From contig JAAZNS010000030.1 of assembly GCA_012798185.1 (NCBI GenBank), forward strand, positions 1 to 19,154: 19,154 nucleotides of DNA, given 5' to 3'. This DNA comes from Chloroflexota bacterium. Lineage in GTDB: Bacteria; Chloroflexota; Anaerolineae; Anaerolineales; UBA4823. The notes beneath the pieces are model-generated. The model did not search any database, was not told where the DNA came from, and saw nothing but the letters and a program-made list of their open reading frames with translations. The position numbers and the translations under genes are program-made. Shown one piece after another: positions 1-9,211 of the stretch (the first letter of the stretch is position 1; each line of letters opens with the position of its first letter).

Positions 1-436
1 ACCGCGTGATTATTCCTAATTCTTGTTCGGCTTGTTGTGCACCTTCGATCACCCAATCCATTACCTGGGCTAGAGAAAATCCTTGCGCTTCGCATAATGC
101 TACGGGTGTAAAGCGCAGCTCCAGATATTGAAGATTATCAGAAGCGGCATCAGCAATTGCTTCATAAGTGATACGGGCAATAATTTCTTGTGATCGGTAA
201 AACAAACGCAGGGTTGAAAATTTAGATAGAAAGTTTTCAAAGGTGAATGGCTGGTCTTCCTGCATTTCAACCATCGTACGCAATTCACTGGTTGGAGGCA
301 AACCCATTTCCTGGGCGCGTGCTAGGTGACGCACAGTGTCGAATCGTAGTGATCCTTCCAGGTGGCGGTGTAGATCGATTTTGGGAAGCGCTATACAAAA
401 TTCAGATATTTTTGAATATAAAGACGAATCCATCAT
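1..436 (-). CDS. add: Adenosine deaminase, N-terminal part (cut by window edge)
   Basis: Hydrolytic deamination of adenosine or deoxyadenosine to inosine in purine salvage, a cytosolic zinc TIM-barrel enzyme. I translated the minus strand by hand from the ATG at 436 (a second ATG follows at 433). The product begins MMDSSLYSKISEFCIALPK and then reads IDLHRHLEGSLR, the family's N-terminal metal-binding HxH motif. Further on, YLELRFTP matches the conserved strand motif YLELRF.P. About 145 residues are visible of a usual 330-360, and the C-terminus lies outside the window. No good Shine-Dalgarno precedes the ATG, so a start at the TTG at 460 is possible. The gene lies downstream of secA on the same strand, separated by a repeat element. 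The family assignment is firm. Adenosine rather than adenine or another purine as substrate is inferred. Confidence 0.88.
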   Translation of the reverse strand, partial: MMDSSLYSKISEFCIALPKIDLHRHLEGSLRFDTVRHLARAQEMGLPPTSELRTMVEMQEDQPFTFENFLSKFSTLRLFYRSQEIIARITYEAIADAASDNLQYLELRFTPVALCEAQGFSLAQVMDWVIEGAQQAEQELGIITR

Positions 437-470
437 CGTTATTTTGCCGAATTCTATCAATAAGATAATT

Positions 471-552
471 GTAACTGCTGAGGCTGTGATGGAAAAGCCC
501 CGAATTTGACACCTCAAATTCGAAAACTCACCTAAGCTGGCTGAGCAGTTAC
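471..552 (-). repeat. Interspersed inverted-terminus element, copy A (MITE-like or 3'-UTR element)
   Basis: The element starts GTAACTGC and ends GCAGTTAC, a perfect 8-bp terminal inverted repeat, extending to 9 bp (GTAACTGCT/AGCAGTTAC). Inside is a perfect 9-bp hairpin, CGAATTTGA (501-509), loop CACC, TCAAATTCG (514-522). A related copy lies at 9212-9287. Read on the minus strand, 33 of the first 40 bases match, and six of the seven differences are transitions. Both copies sit 6-7 bp after the stop codon of a minus-strand gene (secA here, pfkA there). The element may be a non-autonomous transposon relic or a transcribed 3'-end element; the sequence alone does not decide. Confidence 0.7.
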
Positions 553-558
553 CAGAAA

Positions 559-3500
559 CTATCGATGTCGTCTGCGGCGTTTTTTACCGCTTTTTTGTTC
601 GGAGGAGGATATCGATTGATTTTCATTTTTCGCGGGGATTTCCTCCTCTAATATGCGGTTTTCATCATTACCGGCTTCTGGAATGACTTCTGCTTCTGCT
701 TGCACAGGAATTTTTGGTGCTTCTGTGCGGGTTACCGATGTTTGCACTGCGCTTAAGTCTCGCGGGCGAAAAGTAAACATTCTGGTTACCACGCCCATAC
801 GCATATTTGCTAATAATTCTTGGAATAATTCATAGGCACGGTTTTTATATTGCACCAAAGGATCCCGCTGAGCATAAGCTTCCAACCCAATCGAAACACG
901 TAAAGCTTCCATTTGGGTAAGATAATCTACCCAAAGCTCAGTGATTACCACAAGCAGCAGCTGGCGATAAACTTCGGTCAGCGCTTGGCGTCCCAATTCG
1001 AAGATCAACAGTTCTCTGTGTTGTGCATCCAATGAATTGAGAGGCATTGTGTAAATTTGGTTATAAATATCTTCTCCTAAAGCATTAGCAAAACCCCGCT
1101 GGGTGGTTGAATCCATTTCGCTGATCGAGGAATTTGCCAGCCTGCTCCATTCGGTTATTCCCCATGCACGGTGCAAGTTTGCCTGAGCTTTCTCGAGGTG
1201 TTCTAATACTTGCCGTGAAATTTCCTCTGGCTGCTCCTGATCGATGAATTGGGCAGCATAGAAGATATAGGATAATCTTTGGGTTTGCATTTGCCGCCGC
1301 CGATGGGTTTTTTTATCGAAGATGGTACGTGATCCTTGCGGCATCATCATCAGCAATCCAATAATATCGTTTACACCTAAAAAACCTCGAACGTTACTCA
1401 GTGCCGAAGCCAAATCATGGCCAATTTGCCCGCCTTCATCGCCCTCTGAATTGCCAACCAGCCGTTCACGGCGTTTATCAAAGATCACTTGGATAGCCCT
1501 TAAGATATGATCGGATACCTCATCCCAATCATGATTCAAAAGCTGCCCGATATCGATATTTAAACTGTCTTCCAGGCGGCGTTCAACTGACCCGATCAAG
1601 CGGGTAATGGTTTGCGAGATGACTGCGGATTCTACCTGGCGGCGGATATCGTCACGAATTTGTTGGGGGTTTTCATGGATCGACCGCATCTGATCATTCG
1701 ATACTCGCATAGGAATATGGGTCAGTGTGGATAATTCATCGAGCAGCTGGCGCGGTGATCTCATTTGTTCTTCTTCTTCAAGGGTCAAGCCCTCGAAAAA
1801 TGTGTCAACGGCTTCCAGCTTCTCTGCTAATTGACTATTCATCCGCTCTTGCGCCTGATCGAGCAAGCCTTTCATCGTATTAAGAATATGGTTTTCTTCT
1901 GCATTAAGAGATTCCCTGGCAATTTCCAATAGTGCTTTTCGGGCATCACCCACAGAAATGCCGGTTATCCCATCTTGTGTTTGTTGGTATTGGTCGAAAA
2001 TATGTTTGGTTAAGAGATGCAGAGTAAGTGAAGGAAAATATAGAGGTCCGATAATCATTGTTGGTTGAATTTGCTCCAACCATGAAAGCAGCTTCCAAGG
2101 TCCTTCTTCATCTTCCAGGGCAAGCGGTACCCGATGATTAACCTCGGTGCGCAGCATCTCGCTTACATCTTCGCTAAGGTCATCCTTATCGAAAATCAGG
2201 TTTCGCTGTTCGTAGATCTTAGCCCGCTGGGTGTTGAGCACATCATCGTATTCGAGGAGATGTTTACGCACATCGAAGTTTGCGCCTTCCACACGGGTTT
2301 GTGATTGCTCCACGATACGGCTGACGACGCCAAATTCCAACGGGATATCATCATCGATTTTCATGCGCTGCATCAAGTTGTCAGCTTGTTCACCGCCAAA
2401 CAAACGCATTAATTCGTCTTCCATCGAGAGATAAAAGCGGGAAGAGCCCGGGTCGCCTTGTCGGGCAGATCTGCCGCGTAATTGATTGTCAATCCGCCGT
2501 GCTTCGTGGCGCTCTGAACCTATTACATGTAATCCGCCCAATTCCCGCACGCGCTGCATATTTTGTACGTAGGTGAGGAATTCATTCACTTGCGTCTCAT
2601 AAATTCCATAATCACTCGGATTCATTGCCAGTAATGCTTTCGTTCGATCTTGCAGCGACATGTTATAAGGATCGGAATATCCTGCACGATTTAATAAACG
2701 ATTTACACTTGCTAAAACGCTTTCAGGTAATTCACCGCCTAATTTTATATCTACCCCGCGGCCAGCCATATTCGTGGCAATTGTCAATGCACCAAACGCA
2801 CCCGCCTGAGCAATGATCTGGCTTTCTTCAGTATGTTTACGGGCATTCAGCACTTGATGGGGAATTCCTGCTCTGAGCACATTTGCCAGGCGATCGATAT
2901 TGCCATTGGAAAGCTGCAGGATAGTGCTGAGTGTTATCAAATTTTTATCATCTTCGGGGTTAAGAGAAAGCCCCAAATCACGCCCCATTTTTCGCATGGC
3001 GGAAATATCCAATTGATCCAGAGGCGCCACCAGGTATTGAAGCTCTGGGACTTGGCGCCCGTCTTCAGTTCGATTGTTTTTTTCAAACCATGTGTATCGC
3101 AGTAACAATATTTGCGCTAAACGGCGCAGCGGTTCAGCTTTTAGGCGGGATGAAATTCGTTCGGATAATTCAACCGAAGAAGTGCCAACCAGAATAGGAC
3201 GACCTAAAACGTGATATTTAATGATTTCGCGGGTTAAGGCGCGTAATTTTGCTTCTTCGGTGCGATAGATGATATCGGGGTAATCTTTCCGTTTCCAGAA
3301 GATAGGTGTTTTCTGTGGATCATCGCGCCGAATATAATAACGGAATTTGTAACCGTTTTCATCCTTCCCTTCGATTTCTTCCATGCCCGATTCCGGGCGG
3401 GATGCCGTATATTCCAGATTGGTTGGGATGGCTAAAACTGAAAGTTTGTAGATTTTGTCGAATTCTTCTGCTTCAGTAATTGCCGTACCAGTCATGCCGG

Positions 3501-4701
3501 CAAGCTTTTTATACATGCGGAAGTAATTTTGAATGGTGATAGTGGCGTAGGTGACGTTCTCCGATTGCACCCGAACCCCTTCTTTGGCTTCCACTGCTTG
3601 GTGTAGTCCATCAGACCAGCGCCTGCCGGGCATCAGCCTGCCGGTAAATTCATCAACAATCACAACTTTTCCAGCTTGAACCAGATAATCTTTATTGCGT
3701 TTAAAAAGGAATTGAGCGCGCAAAGCCTGTTCCAGGTAACCTAAGATGCGAGCTTGTTCAGGTGTAACATCCTCAGGACGGTCAGGATCGCGCAGTGCCA
3801 TGTTGAGTAATTCCTCAACATGGATTTCTCCAATTTCGGTTAGGGTCACATTGCGGTCTCGCTCGTTGATCTCGTAGTCTTCCGGTTTAAGTGCCTTTAC
3901 CACCTGCGCCATCCGCACATACCATTCGCTTTCATCCTGGGCTGGACCAGAGATGATCAGGGGTGTGCGCGCTTCATCAATCAAAACATTGTCCACCTCA
4001 TCGACAATCGCATAAAAATGACCGCGTTGAACTTTATCTTCCTTTCGCCACACCATGTTATCCCGCAAGTAATCGAAGCCGAATTCACTGTTGGTTCCAT
4101 AAGTGATATCCGCTGCATAGGCTTCCTGGCGGGTTACCATTCTTAATTGGTGCTGATCTTCGTGGGGTGATTCTTTTTCCAGGTCGACAATAAACGCTTT
4201 TTTACCATTTTCGGTGCGGGCAGCCATTTGCAGTACGCCTACGTTCATATCCAATAAATTGAATATTGGCGCCATCCAGCGGGCATCTCGGCGTGCCAGG
4301 TAGTCGTTTACTGTGATCAGGTGAACCCCTTTTCCTTCTAATGCGTTTAGGTAAAGCGGCAGTGTGGCTACCAGTGTTTTTCCTTCACCAGTGCGCATTT
4401 CGGCAATTCTGCCCTGATGTAATACGGCGCCTCCCAGAAGCTGTACATCGTAATGGCGTAAGCCAATCGTGCGCTTGCTGGCTTCACGGACAGCGGCAAA
4501 GGCTTCGGGTAATAAGTCATCCAGGGTTTCGCCTTCTGCCAGGCGGGCGCGAAATTCGGCTGTTTTGGCTCGTAAAGCATCGTCGCTTAGCGCCTCAAAT
4601 GTTTTTTCCAGTTCATTGATCTGATCGACAATGACAGAGATTTTATCCAATTCGCGTTTATTCGGATCTCCACCGAAAATACGTACAAAATTCTTTAGCA
4701 T
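559..4701 (-). CDS. secA: Preprotein translocase ATPase SecA, unusually long form
   Basis: Cytosolic motor ATPase that drives unfolded preproteins through SecYEG. The 1380-residue product is far longer than the usual 800-950. Visible in order: Walker A MRTGEGKT (102-109), Walker B DEVD (234-237) followed by the IDEARTPLIISG signature, the preprotein-crosslinking region, and the second helicase domain with IATNMAGRG, ERHEARRIDNQLRGR and RQGDPGSSRF (about 640-756). An extra segment of about 90 residues (521-611) separates SSVELSERISSRLK from IPHQVLNARKH. A second of about 60 residues (657-720) follows DIKLGG. After HLLEYDDVLNTQR (814-826) about 550 residues remain, roughly twice normal. The tail is basic (KKRRRRHR) and lacks the zinc-binding SEC-C motif. 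The ATG at 4701 has AAAGG 7 bases upstream and a promoter just beyond it. Confidence 0.96.
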   Translation of the reverse strand: MLKNFVRIFGGDPNKRELDKISVIVDQINELEKTFEALSDDALRAKTAEFRARLAEGETLDDLLPEAFAAVREASKRTIGLRHYDVQLLGGAVLHQGRIAEMRTGEGKTLVATLPLYLNALEGKGVHLITVNDYLARRDARWMAPIFNLLDMNVGVLQMAARTENGKKAFIVDLEKESPHEDQHQLRMVTRQEAYAADITYGTNSEFGFDYLRDNMVWRKEDKVQRGHFYAIVDEVDNVLIDEARTPLIISGPAQDESEWYVRMAQVVKALKPEDYEINERDRNVTLTEIGEIHVEELLNMALRDPDRPEDVTPEQARILGYLEQALRAQFLFKRNKDYLVQAGKVVIVDEFTGRLMPGRRWSDGLHQAVEAKEGVRVQSENVTYATITIQNYFRMYKKLAGMTGTAITEAEEFDKIYKLSVLAIPTNLEYTASRPESGMEEIEGKDENGYKFRYYIRRDDPQKTPIFWKRKDYPDIIYRTEEAKLRALTREIIKYHVLGRPILVGTSSVELSERISSRLKAEPLRRLAQILLLRYTWFEKNNRTEDGRQVPELQYLVAPLDQLDISAMRKMGRDLGLSLNPEDDKNLITLSTILQLSNGNIDRLANVLRAGIPHQVLNARKHTEESQIIAQAGAFGALTIATNMAGRGVDIKLGGELPESVLASVNRLLNRAGYSDPYNMSLQDRTKALLAMNPSDYGIYETQVNEFLTYVQNMQRVRELGGLHVIGSERHEARRIDNQLRGRSARQGDPGSSRFYLSMEDELMRLFGGEQADNLMQRMKIDDDIPLEFGVVSRIVEQSQTRVEGANFDVRKHLLEYDDVLNTQRAKIYEQRNLIFDKDDLSEDVSEMLRTEVNHRVPLALEDEEGPWKLLSWLEQIQPTMIIGPLYFPSLTLHLLTKHIFDQYQQTQDGITGISVGDARKALLEIARESLNAEENHILNTMKGLLDQAQERMNSQLAEKLEAVDTFFEGLTLEEEEQMRSPRQLLDELSTLTHIPMRVSNDQMRSIHENPQQIRDDIRRQVESAVISQTITRLIGSVERRLEDSLNIDIGQLLNHDWDEVSDHILRAIQVIFDKRRERLVGNSEGDEGGQIGHDLASALSNVRGFLGVNDIIGLLMMMPQGSRTIFDKKTHRRRQMQTQRLSYIFYAAQFIDQEQPEEISRQVLEHLEKAQANLHRAWGITEWSRLANSSISEMDSTTQRGFANALGEDIYNQIYTMPLNSLDAQHRELLIFELGRQALTEVYRQLLLVVITELWVDYLTQMEALRVSIGLEAYAQRDPLVQYKNRAYELFQELLANMRMGVVTRMFTFRPRDLSAVQTSVTRTEAPKIPVQAEAEVIPEAGNDENRILEEEIPAKNENQSISSSEQKSGKKRRRRHR

Positions 4702-4723
4702 AATTCTGCCTTTCTGCGGGTCG

Positions 4724-4751
4724 ATTATAGCAGATTAAGATGAAGGGTGAA
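4724..4751 (-). promoter_or_regulatory. Predicted secA promoter
   Basis: On the minus strand a perfect TATAAT (4729-4724) lies 16 bases after TTCACC (4751-4746), which matches four of six bases of the -35 consensus. The start point would fall near 4717, giving a leader of about 15 bases that still contains the AAAGG ribosome site. This is a consensus match only. Confidence 0.55.
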
Positions 4752-4904
4752 TGAGTGAGGCGGAGTAGCTGTGAAGTGAATCTCAAGATGAAAATTGAAA
4801 ACCGAGATATATTGATTGTCATTGGTAACTTGCAAATAAGGGATCGGATGGTTGGATTAATGGGAGAGTAGTTCACTTAATAAAAACATTAATCTTAAAA
4901 TGTA

Positions 4905-4932
4905 TTGATTATCGCCCTCTAGATGCTATAAT
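4905..4932 (+). promoter_or_regulatory. Predicted dnaE promoter (extended -10)
   Basis: TTGATT (4905-4910), a 16-base spacer, then TATAAT (4927-4932) preceded by TGC, the extended -10 form. It would give a leader of about 125 bases before the dnaE ATG. A nearly identical TGCTATAAT box occurs upstream of the acyl-CoA mutase gene. Confidence 0.6.
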
Positions 4933-4974
4933 CCAAATAACGCTTAATTTACCCGAAGAAAGAAAAATATCCCC

Positions 4975-5011
4975 ATATGTGGCGGTATATATGAGAAATA
5001 TAGCCGCATAT
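4975..5011 (+). promoter_or_regulatory. Hairpin in the dnaE leader, possible attenuator
   Basis: ATATGTGGC (4975-4983) pairs with GCCGCATAT (5003-5011) through one G-U pair. An inner TATAT/ATATA stem (4986-4990 with 4998-5002) and a GG bulge complete the structure. A T-rich run, including TATTTTTCTT, follows within a few bases, as in an intrinsic terminator or attenuator. It lies 52 bases upstream of the dnaE start and inside the transcript predicted from the promoter at 4905. Confidence 0.35.
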
Positions 5012-5063
5012 TTGGTATTTTTCTTGCAGCATCAGATTAATAATTCTCTTATCCAATAAATCG

Positions 5064-8000
5064 ATGACATTTGTCCATCTGCACGTCCATTCTGAATATT
5101 CCCTGCTGGATGGTTTTTGCAATCTAAAAAAATTAGTAAACCGCGCCAAAGATATGGGTATGCCTGCCATAGCCCTTACCGATCATGGCACGATGTTTGG
5201 AGTGATCGATTTTTATAATGCTGCACTGGCAGCGGGGATTAAACCGATCATTGGGTTGGAGGCATATCTGGCAGCCAATGGCATGAAAGACCGTGACCCG
5301 CAGGCAGATAAAAAATCTACTCACTTGCTGCTTTTAGCTGAAAACGAAACCGGCTATCGAAATTTGCTTAAGATAGCCAGTGCAGCTCAACTGGAAGGCT
5401 TTTATTATTATCCGCGAATCGATCATGAATTTTTGTCGCAGAATGCTGAAGGCATTATTTGGTCCTCGGGATGCATGACTTCGGAAGTGCCGCGTTTGAT
5501 CAATCAGGGGAATCTTGAGGCAGCCCGCCGTCAGCTGGATTGGTATTTTGAGGTTTTTGGTCCCGACCATTTCTTTTTGGAATTACAGCAGCATAATATC
5601 CAAGAGTTGGAAAAGATCAATAAAGTATTGCTGGAAATGGGGCAGCGTTATCAGGCAAAATATATTGCCACCAACGATGTCCATTATATCGAACAAGAAG
5701 ATGCGCACCTGCAAGATATTCTGCTTGCTATTCAAACAGGCTCGGTCCTTAGTGATCCAACGCGCATGCGCATGACCGATAACTCCTATTACCTACGCAG
5801 CCCCAAGGAAATGGCTGCGTTATTTTCCGAAATACCCGAATCACTCAGTAATACTTTACTGATTGCTGAGCGGTGTAATCTTGATCTGGGATTTAAAGGG
5901 TATCACTTACCAGAGTTCTGTCCGCCTGATGGTATTACAGCAGAAGCGTATCTGCGGATGTTATGTGAAGAAGGGTTGAAGCGCCATTATGGAGAGCGCG
6001 CTAATTCGGAAGAAGTCCGTCAGCGTTTAAATTATGAATTAAAAATCATCCATCAGATGGGTTTTGACACCTATTTCCTGATTGTTTGGGATTTATGCCG
6101 TCATGCCCGGGAAGAAGGGATTTGGTATAACGCCCGCGGTTCTGCATCGGGTTCGATTGTAGCCTATACATTGGATATAACACTGGTAGACCCAATTGCG
6201 CACGGTTTGATTTTCGAACGTTTTTTAAACCCTGGGCGGGTTTCTATGCCGGATATTGACCTGGATTTTCGAGATGACCGGCGGGCGGAGATGATGGAAT
6301 ATGCTACCCGTCGTTATGGTGAAGATAAAGTGGCTCAAATAATCACGTTTGGCACGATGGGTGCCCGGGCAGCAATTCGAGACGTGGGACGTGTTTTCGA
6401 TATTCCTCTTTCAGAAGTGGATAAAGTGGCAAAACTGATACCGAACATTCCAGGTAAACCGGTATCGATCCAACAAGCTATGGAAGAGGTAAGTGAATTC
6501 AAACAATTGGTCAATTCGGCGGATTATATTAAAGAACTGGTTACAACGGCTGCAAAAATGGAAGGGGTTGTTCGCAACGCCGGCACCCATGCTGCCGGTG
6601 TGATCATCACCGATAAACCGGTTATCGAATACATTCCCCTTCATCGTCCTACCGGCACTTCAGCTATGGATAGCCCGGTAAAGATTGTAACCCAATTCGA
6701 AATGTCGGTTGTGGAATCACTGGGGTTGCTAAAAGTAGATTTCCTCGGCTTGGCGACATTGACCATTATGGCAAAGGCTTGCGATTTGATCCGCCAGCGG
6801 CACAACATCGAATTCCGGCTGGATAATATCCCTACTGATGATCCAGAAACATATGAGCTGCTGGGGCGCGGTGAGACTGCCGGCGTCTTTCAATTGGAAG
6901 GCGCTGGGATGAGGCGCTACTTAATGCAAATGAAGCCAAAGGAATTGGCGCATGTTATTGCCATGGTGGCGCTCTTTCGCCCAGGTCCTATGGAATTCAT
7001 CCCCGATTATATTCGCCGGATGCATGGCGAAGAAAAGGTCACCTATCGCCATCCGATGTTAGAGCCAATATTTAAAGAAACATATGGTTATCCGGTTTAT
7101 CAGGAACAGCTAATGTTTGCTGCAGTTCAATTGGCGGGTTATACCCCTTCTGAAGCGGATGATTTAAGAAAAGCGATTGCCAAAAAAATTAAGGAAAAAC
7201 TCCATAAACATCGCGAGAAGTTTGTCAGCGGCGCTATCAGAAACAATATACCGGAAGAAACCGCCAACGCCATCTTCGATGATTGGGAAGAATTTGCCAG
7301 ATATGGCTTCAATAAGGCGCACGCTGCAGATTATGGGATATTAGCGGTACAGACGGCTTATTTGAAAACCCATTTTCCGGTTGAATACATGACTGCCTTG
7401 CTTTCGGTCTCACAGAATGATACCGATAAAGTGGCGTTTTATGTAGCAGATTGCCGCCATATGGGTATAAAAGTTGCGCCGCCGGATGTGAATGCCAGCG
7501 ATTGGGGATTTACCATTGAAGATTGTCAGGAACCTGGTGAGAGCGGGTGCAAATCCACCATTCGGTTTGGATTGGGTGCGATTAAAAATGTAGGGCAGGG
7601 ACCTGTTGAAGCCATTTTGCAAGGCAGACAAAATAAACCCTTCGAAAGTTTAAACGATTTTGCTAACCGGGTAGATTTACGGCAGGTAGGGAAACGCGCT
7701 CTGGAAAGTATGATCAGGGTTGGGGCATTGGATTGTTTTGGACCACGCTTAGCTTTATTGGAGGCAATAGACCGCATTATTTCGGTCAGCACAGCCCATT
7801 TTCGAGCCATCGAAATGGGGCAATTGAGCTTGTTTGGTCAACACACCGGTGTTCAAGAGACGATCACGCTGTCACGCAGTGTTATTGAAGCCAGCCGGCG
7901 GGAAGTGCTCAATTGGGAAAAAGAATTGATTGGGCTTTATGTTTCTGATCACCCGCTCAGCCCTGTGATGGACGAAATTTCACAAGCAATTACCCATTTC

Positions 8001-9131
8001 TCGGGTCAGCTGGCAGAAGCAAATCCCAATGAAAAAGTCCGTGTTGCCGGGGTTATCACCAAAATACGCCATCATCAAACCAAGTCTGGTAAACCAATGG
8101 GTTTTATCAGCATCGAAGATGTTCAAGGGACAATCGATTTGGTTGTATTTCCTTCTGTTTGGGCTAAATATTCGGAAAAGATTGCTTACGATAAAATAAT
8201 ATTGGTGGATGGCAGACTTGATGGTGAGGGGACAGATGTAAAAGTTTTGGTGGATACCATAAGCACTGATTTTAAAACGATTACCTCTTTGGAAAATTCA
8301 ACCCGCGGGCAAGCCGTTTCTTTTGGGGATGAGGGAAATCATATACCTCCCCATGTAGAGCAGATCGGAAACAAAACTCCTCAGGTAAATATTCCTTCCG
8401 AATCCGATTTCCCGTCAATTGATTACGAAGAGACAGATATTATTGATTCTCAGGGGGGTGACGATCAAGGAAATTTCATTCAAGAAATGCCTTCCGATCC
8501 ATTTGAGACAGATTATCAAAACAGCAGCCTTTCAGAAATTGCATCGGATATATTTTATGCCGAGCCTTCAGATATGGTAGATGCCTCTGAAAGTAAAAAA
8601 TCTGAAGAAAAGAGTCAACGGCAAGAATTATTCATTGGGAATGCAACACTGATTAACGAACCATCGATGTCGGTAAATAAAGATGATCATTTGATACAGG
8701 AAAATCATATTGAAAAATCTTATTTAGATAAAGAGCCCGCTGTTGCATCGGCAGCTCACATTTCAGCAGTAGAACAAACAGCTAATCCTGCTCAAAATAA
8801 CCCATCAGTGGAAGCACTTCAAGAACTACCGCGTTATCTGGTTTCGCCGCTGGTGACCAGCAATAAAAAAGAAGATGTTCATATGATCACAGTGATATTG
8901 CGGTCAAGCGGCGATAAAACCCGCGATATATTACGGCTGCGGCGTATCCATGGTACGATCATGTCTTTTCCGGGCAATGATCGTTTTGCGTTCCATGTAT
9001 TCGAAAAAGAGCGCGGTTACTTGCTCGAATTCCCCAATTTCACCACGCATTTATGCAGCGATTTAATTTCTCGTTTAAATTTGTTAGTAGGGCCGGAAAA
9101 CGTTAAGACCGAAAAAATTACGTTTCTATAG
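5064..9131 (+). CDS. dnaE: DNA polymerase III alpha subunit, DnaE1-type, with intact PHP domain
   Basis: Replicative C-family DNA polymerase, 1355 residues. The N-terminal PHP domain keeps the full set of nine metal-ligand positions known from proofreading-competent DnaE1: H7, H9, D16, H41, E66, H87, C137, D205 and H207. Intrinsic 3'-5' exonuclease activity is therefore plausible (inferred). Polymerase acidic residues lie in PDIDLDF (D397, D399) and KVDFLG (D559). The GFNKAHAADY block and an OB-fold (about 990-1060) follow. Next is a roughly 200-residue acidic, Ser/Glu/Asp/Asn-rich linker, then a conserved-looking C-terminal domain of about 95 residues (ITVILRSSGDK ... RLRRIHGTI). No Shine-Dalgarno is visible before ATG 5064. 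The start is chosen because FVHLHVHSEYS is the canonical PHP beginning. The stop codon lies in the hairpin shared with the pfkA side. Confidence 0.96.
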   Translation: MTFVHLHVHSEYSLLDGFCNLKKLVNRAKDMGMPAIALTDHGTMFGVIDFYNAALAAGIKPIIGLEAYLAANGMKDRDPQADKKSTHLLLLAENETGYRNLLKIASAAQLEGFYYYPRIDHEFLSQNAEGIIWSSGCMTSEVPRLINQGNLEAARRQLDWYFEVFGPDHFFLELQQHNIQELEKINKVLLEMGQRYQAKYIATNDVHYIEQEDAHLQDILLAIQTGSVLSDPTRMRMTDNSYYLRSPKEMAALFSEIPESLSNTLLIAERCNLDLGFKGYHLPEFCPPDGITAEAYLRMLCEEGLKRHYGERANSEEVRQRLNYELKIIHQMGFDTYFLIVWDLCRHAREEGIWYNARGSASGSIVAYTLDITLVDPIAHGLIFERFLNPGRVSMPDIDLDFRDDRRAEMMEYATRRYGEDKVAQIITFGTMGARAAIRDVGRVFDIPLSEVDKVAKLIPNIPGKPVSIQQAMEEVSEFKQLVNSADYIKELVTTAAKMEGVVRNAGTHAAGVIITDKPVIEYIPLHRPTGTSAMDSPVKIVTQFEMSVVESLGLLKVDFLGLATLTIMAKACDLIRQRHNIEFRLDNIPTDDPETYELLGRGETAGVFQLEGAGMRRYLMQMKPKELAHVIAMVALFRPGPMEFIPDYIRRMHGEEKVTYRHPMLEPIFKETYGYPVYQEQLMFAAVQLAGYTPSEADDLRKAIAKKIKEKLHKHREKFVSGAIRNNIPEETANAIFDDWEEFARYGFNKAHAADYGILAVQTAYLKTHFPVEYMTALLSVSQNDTDKVAFYVADCRHMGIKVAPPDVNASDWGFTIEDCQEPGESGCKSTIRFGLGAIKNVGQGPVEAILQGRQNKPFESLNDFANRVDLRQVGKRALESMIRVGALDCFGPRLALLEAIDRIISVSTAHFRAIEMGQLSLFGQHTGVQETITLSRSVIEASRREVLNWEKELIGLYVSDHPLSPVMDEISQAITHFSGQLAEANPNEKVRVAGVITKIRHHQTKSGKPMGFISIEDVQGTIDLVVFPSVWAKYSEKIAYDKIILVDGRLDGEGTDVKVLVDTISTDFKTITSLENSTRGQAVSFGDEGNHIPPHVEQIGNKTPQVNIPSESDFPSIDYEETDIIDSQGGDDQGNFIQEMPSDPFETDYQNSSLSEIASDIFYAEPSDMVDASESKKSEEKSQRQELFIGNATLINEPSMSVNKDDHLIQENHIEKSYLDKEPAVASAAHISAVEQTANPAQNNPSVEALQELPRYLVSPLVTSNKKEDVHMITVILRSSGDKTRDILRLRRIHGTIMSFPGNDRFAFHVFEKERGYLLEFPNFTTHLCSDLISRLNLLVGPENVKTEKITFL

Positions 9132-9191
9132 AGGCGCAGCTATCTGGTAGATAATTCTGGAAACAAAAAACCAGAAAGTGCTGCACCTCTA
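9129..9191. terminator. Hairpin between convergent dnaE and pfkA, probable terminator
   Basis: TAGAGGCGCAGC (9129-9140) pairs with GCTGCACCTCTA (9180-9191) with one imperfect position, which is G-U in minus-strand RNA. A nested stem TTCTGG/CCAGAA (9155-9160, 9171-9176) closes a 10-base A-rich loop. The dnaE stop codon is part of the outer stem. The T-tract on the plus side is poor (TTGTTTATT), so this may act by structure rather than as a textbook intrinsic terminator. It lies between converging genes, where two-way termination would be expected. Confidence 0.5.
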
Positions 9192-9211
9192 TTGTTTATT
9201 GAAAAAATAAT

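Larger units (their letters stand above)
4702..5063. other. Divergent secA-dnaE intergenic region
   Basis: This 362-bp AT-rich stretch separates the divergent secA and dnaE genes. I see the secA promoter near its left end, a dnaE promoter at 4905-4932 and a hairpin at 4975-5011. I find no convincing coding sequence; the short frames through it lack ribosome sites and recognisable motifs. Confidence 0.6.

Noticed and set aside
4341..4619. 92-codon plus-strand frame antisense to the secA N-terminus
   Set aside because: It mirrors conserved secA codons and shows no sign of independent coding.
559..4701. SecA length as a fusion of two genes or a frameshift artefact
   Set aside because: The frame is continuous, codon character is uniform and family motifs flank both insertions in the correct order.
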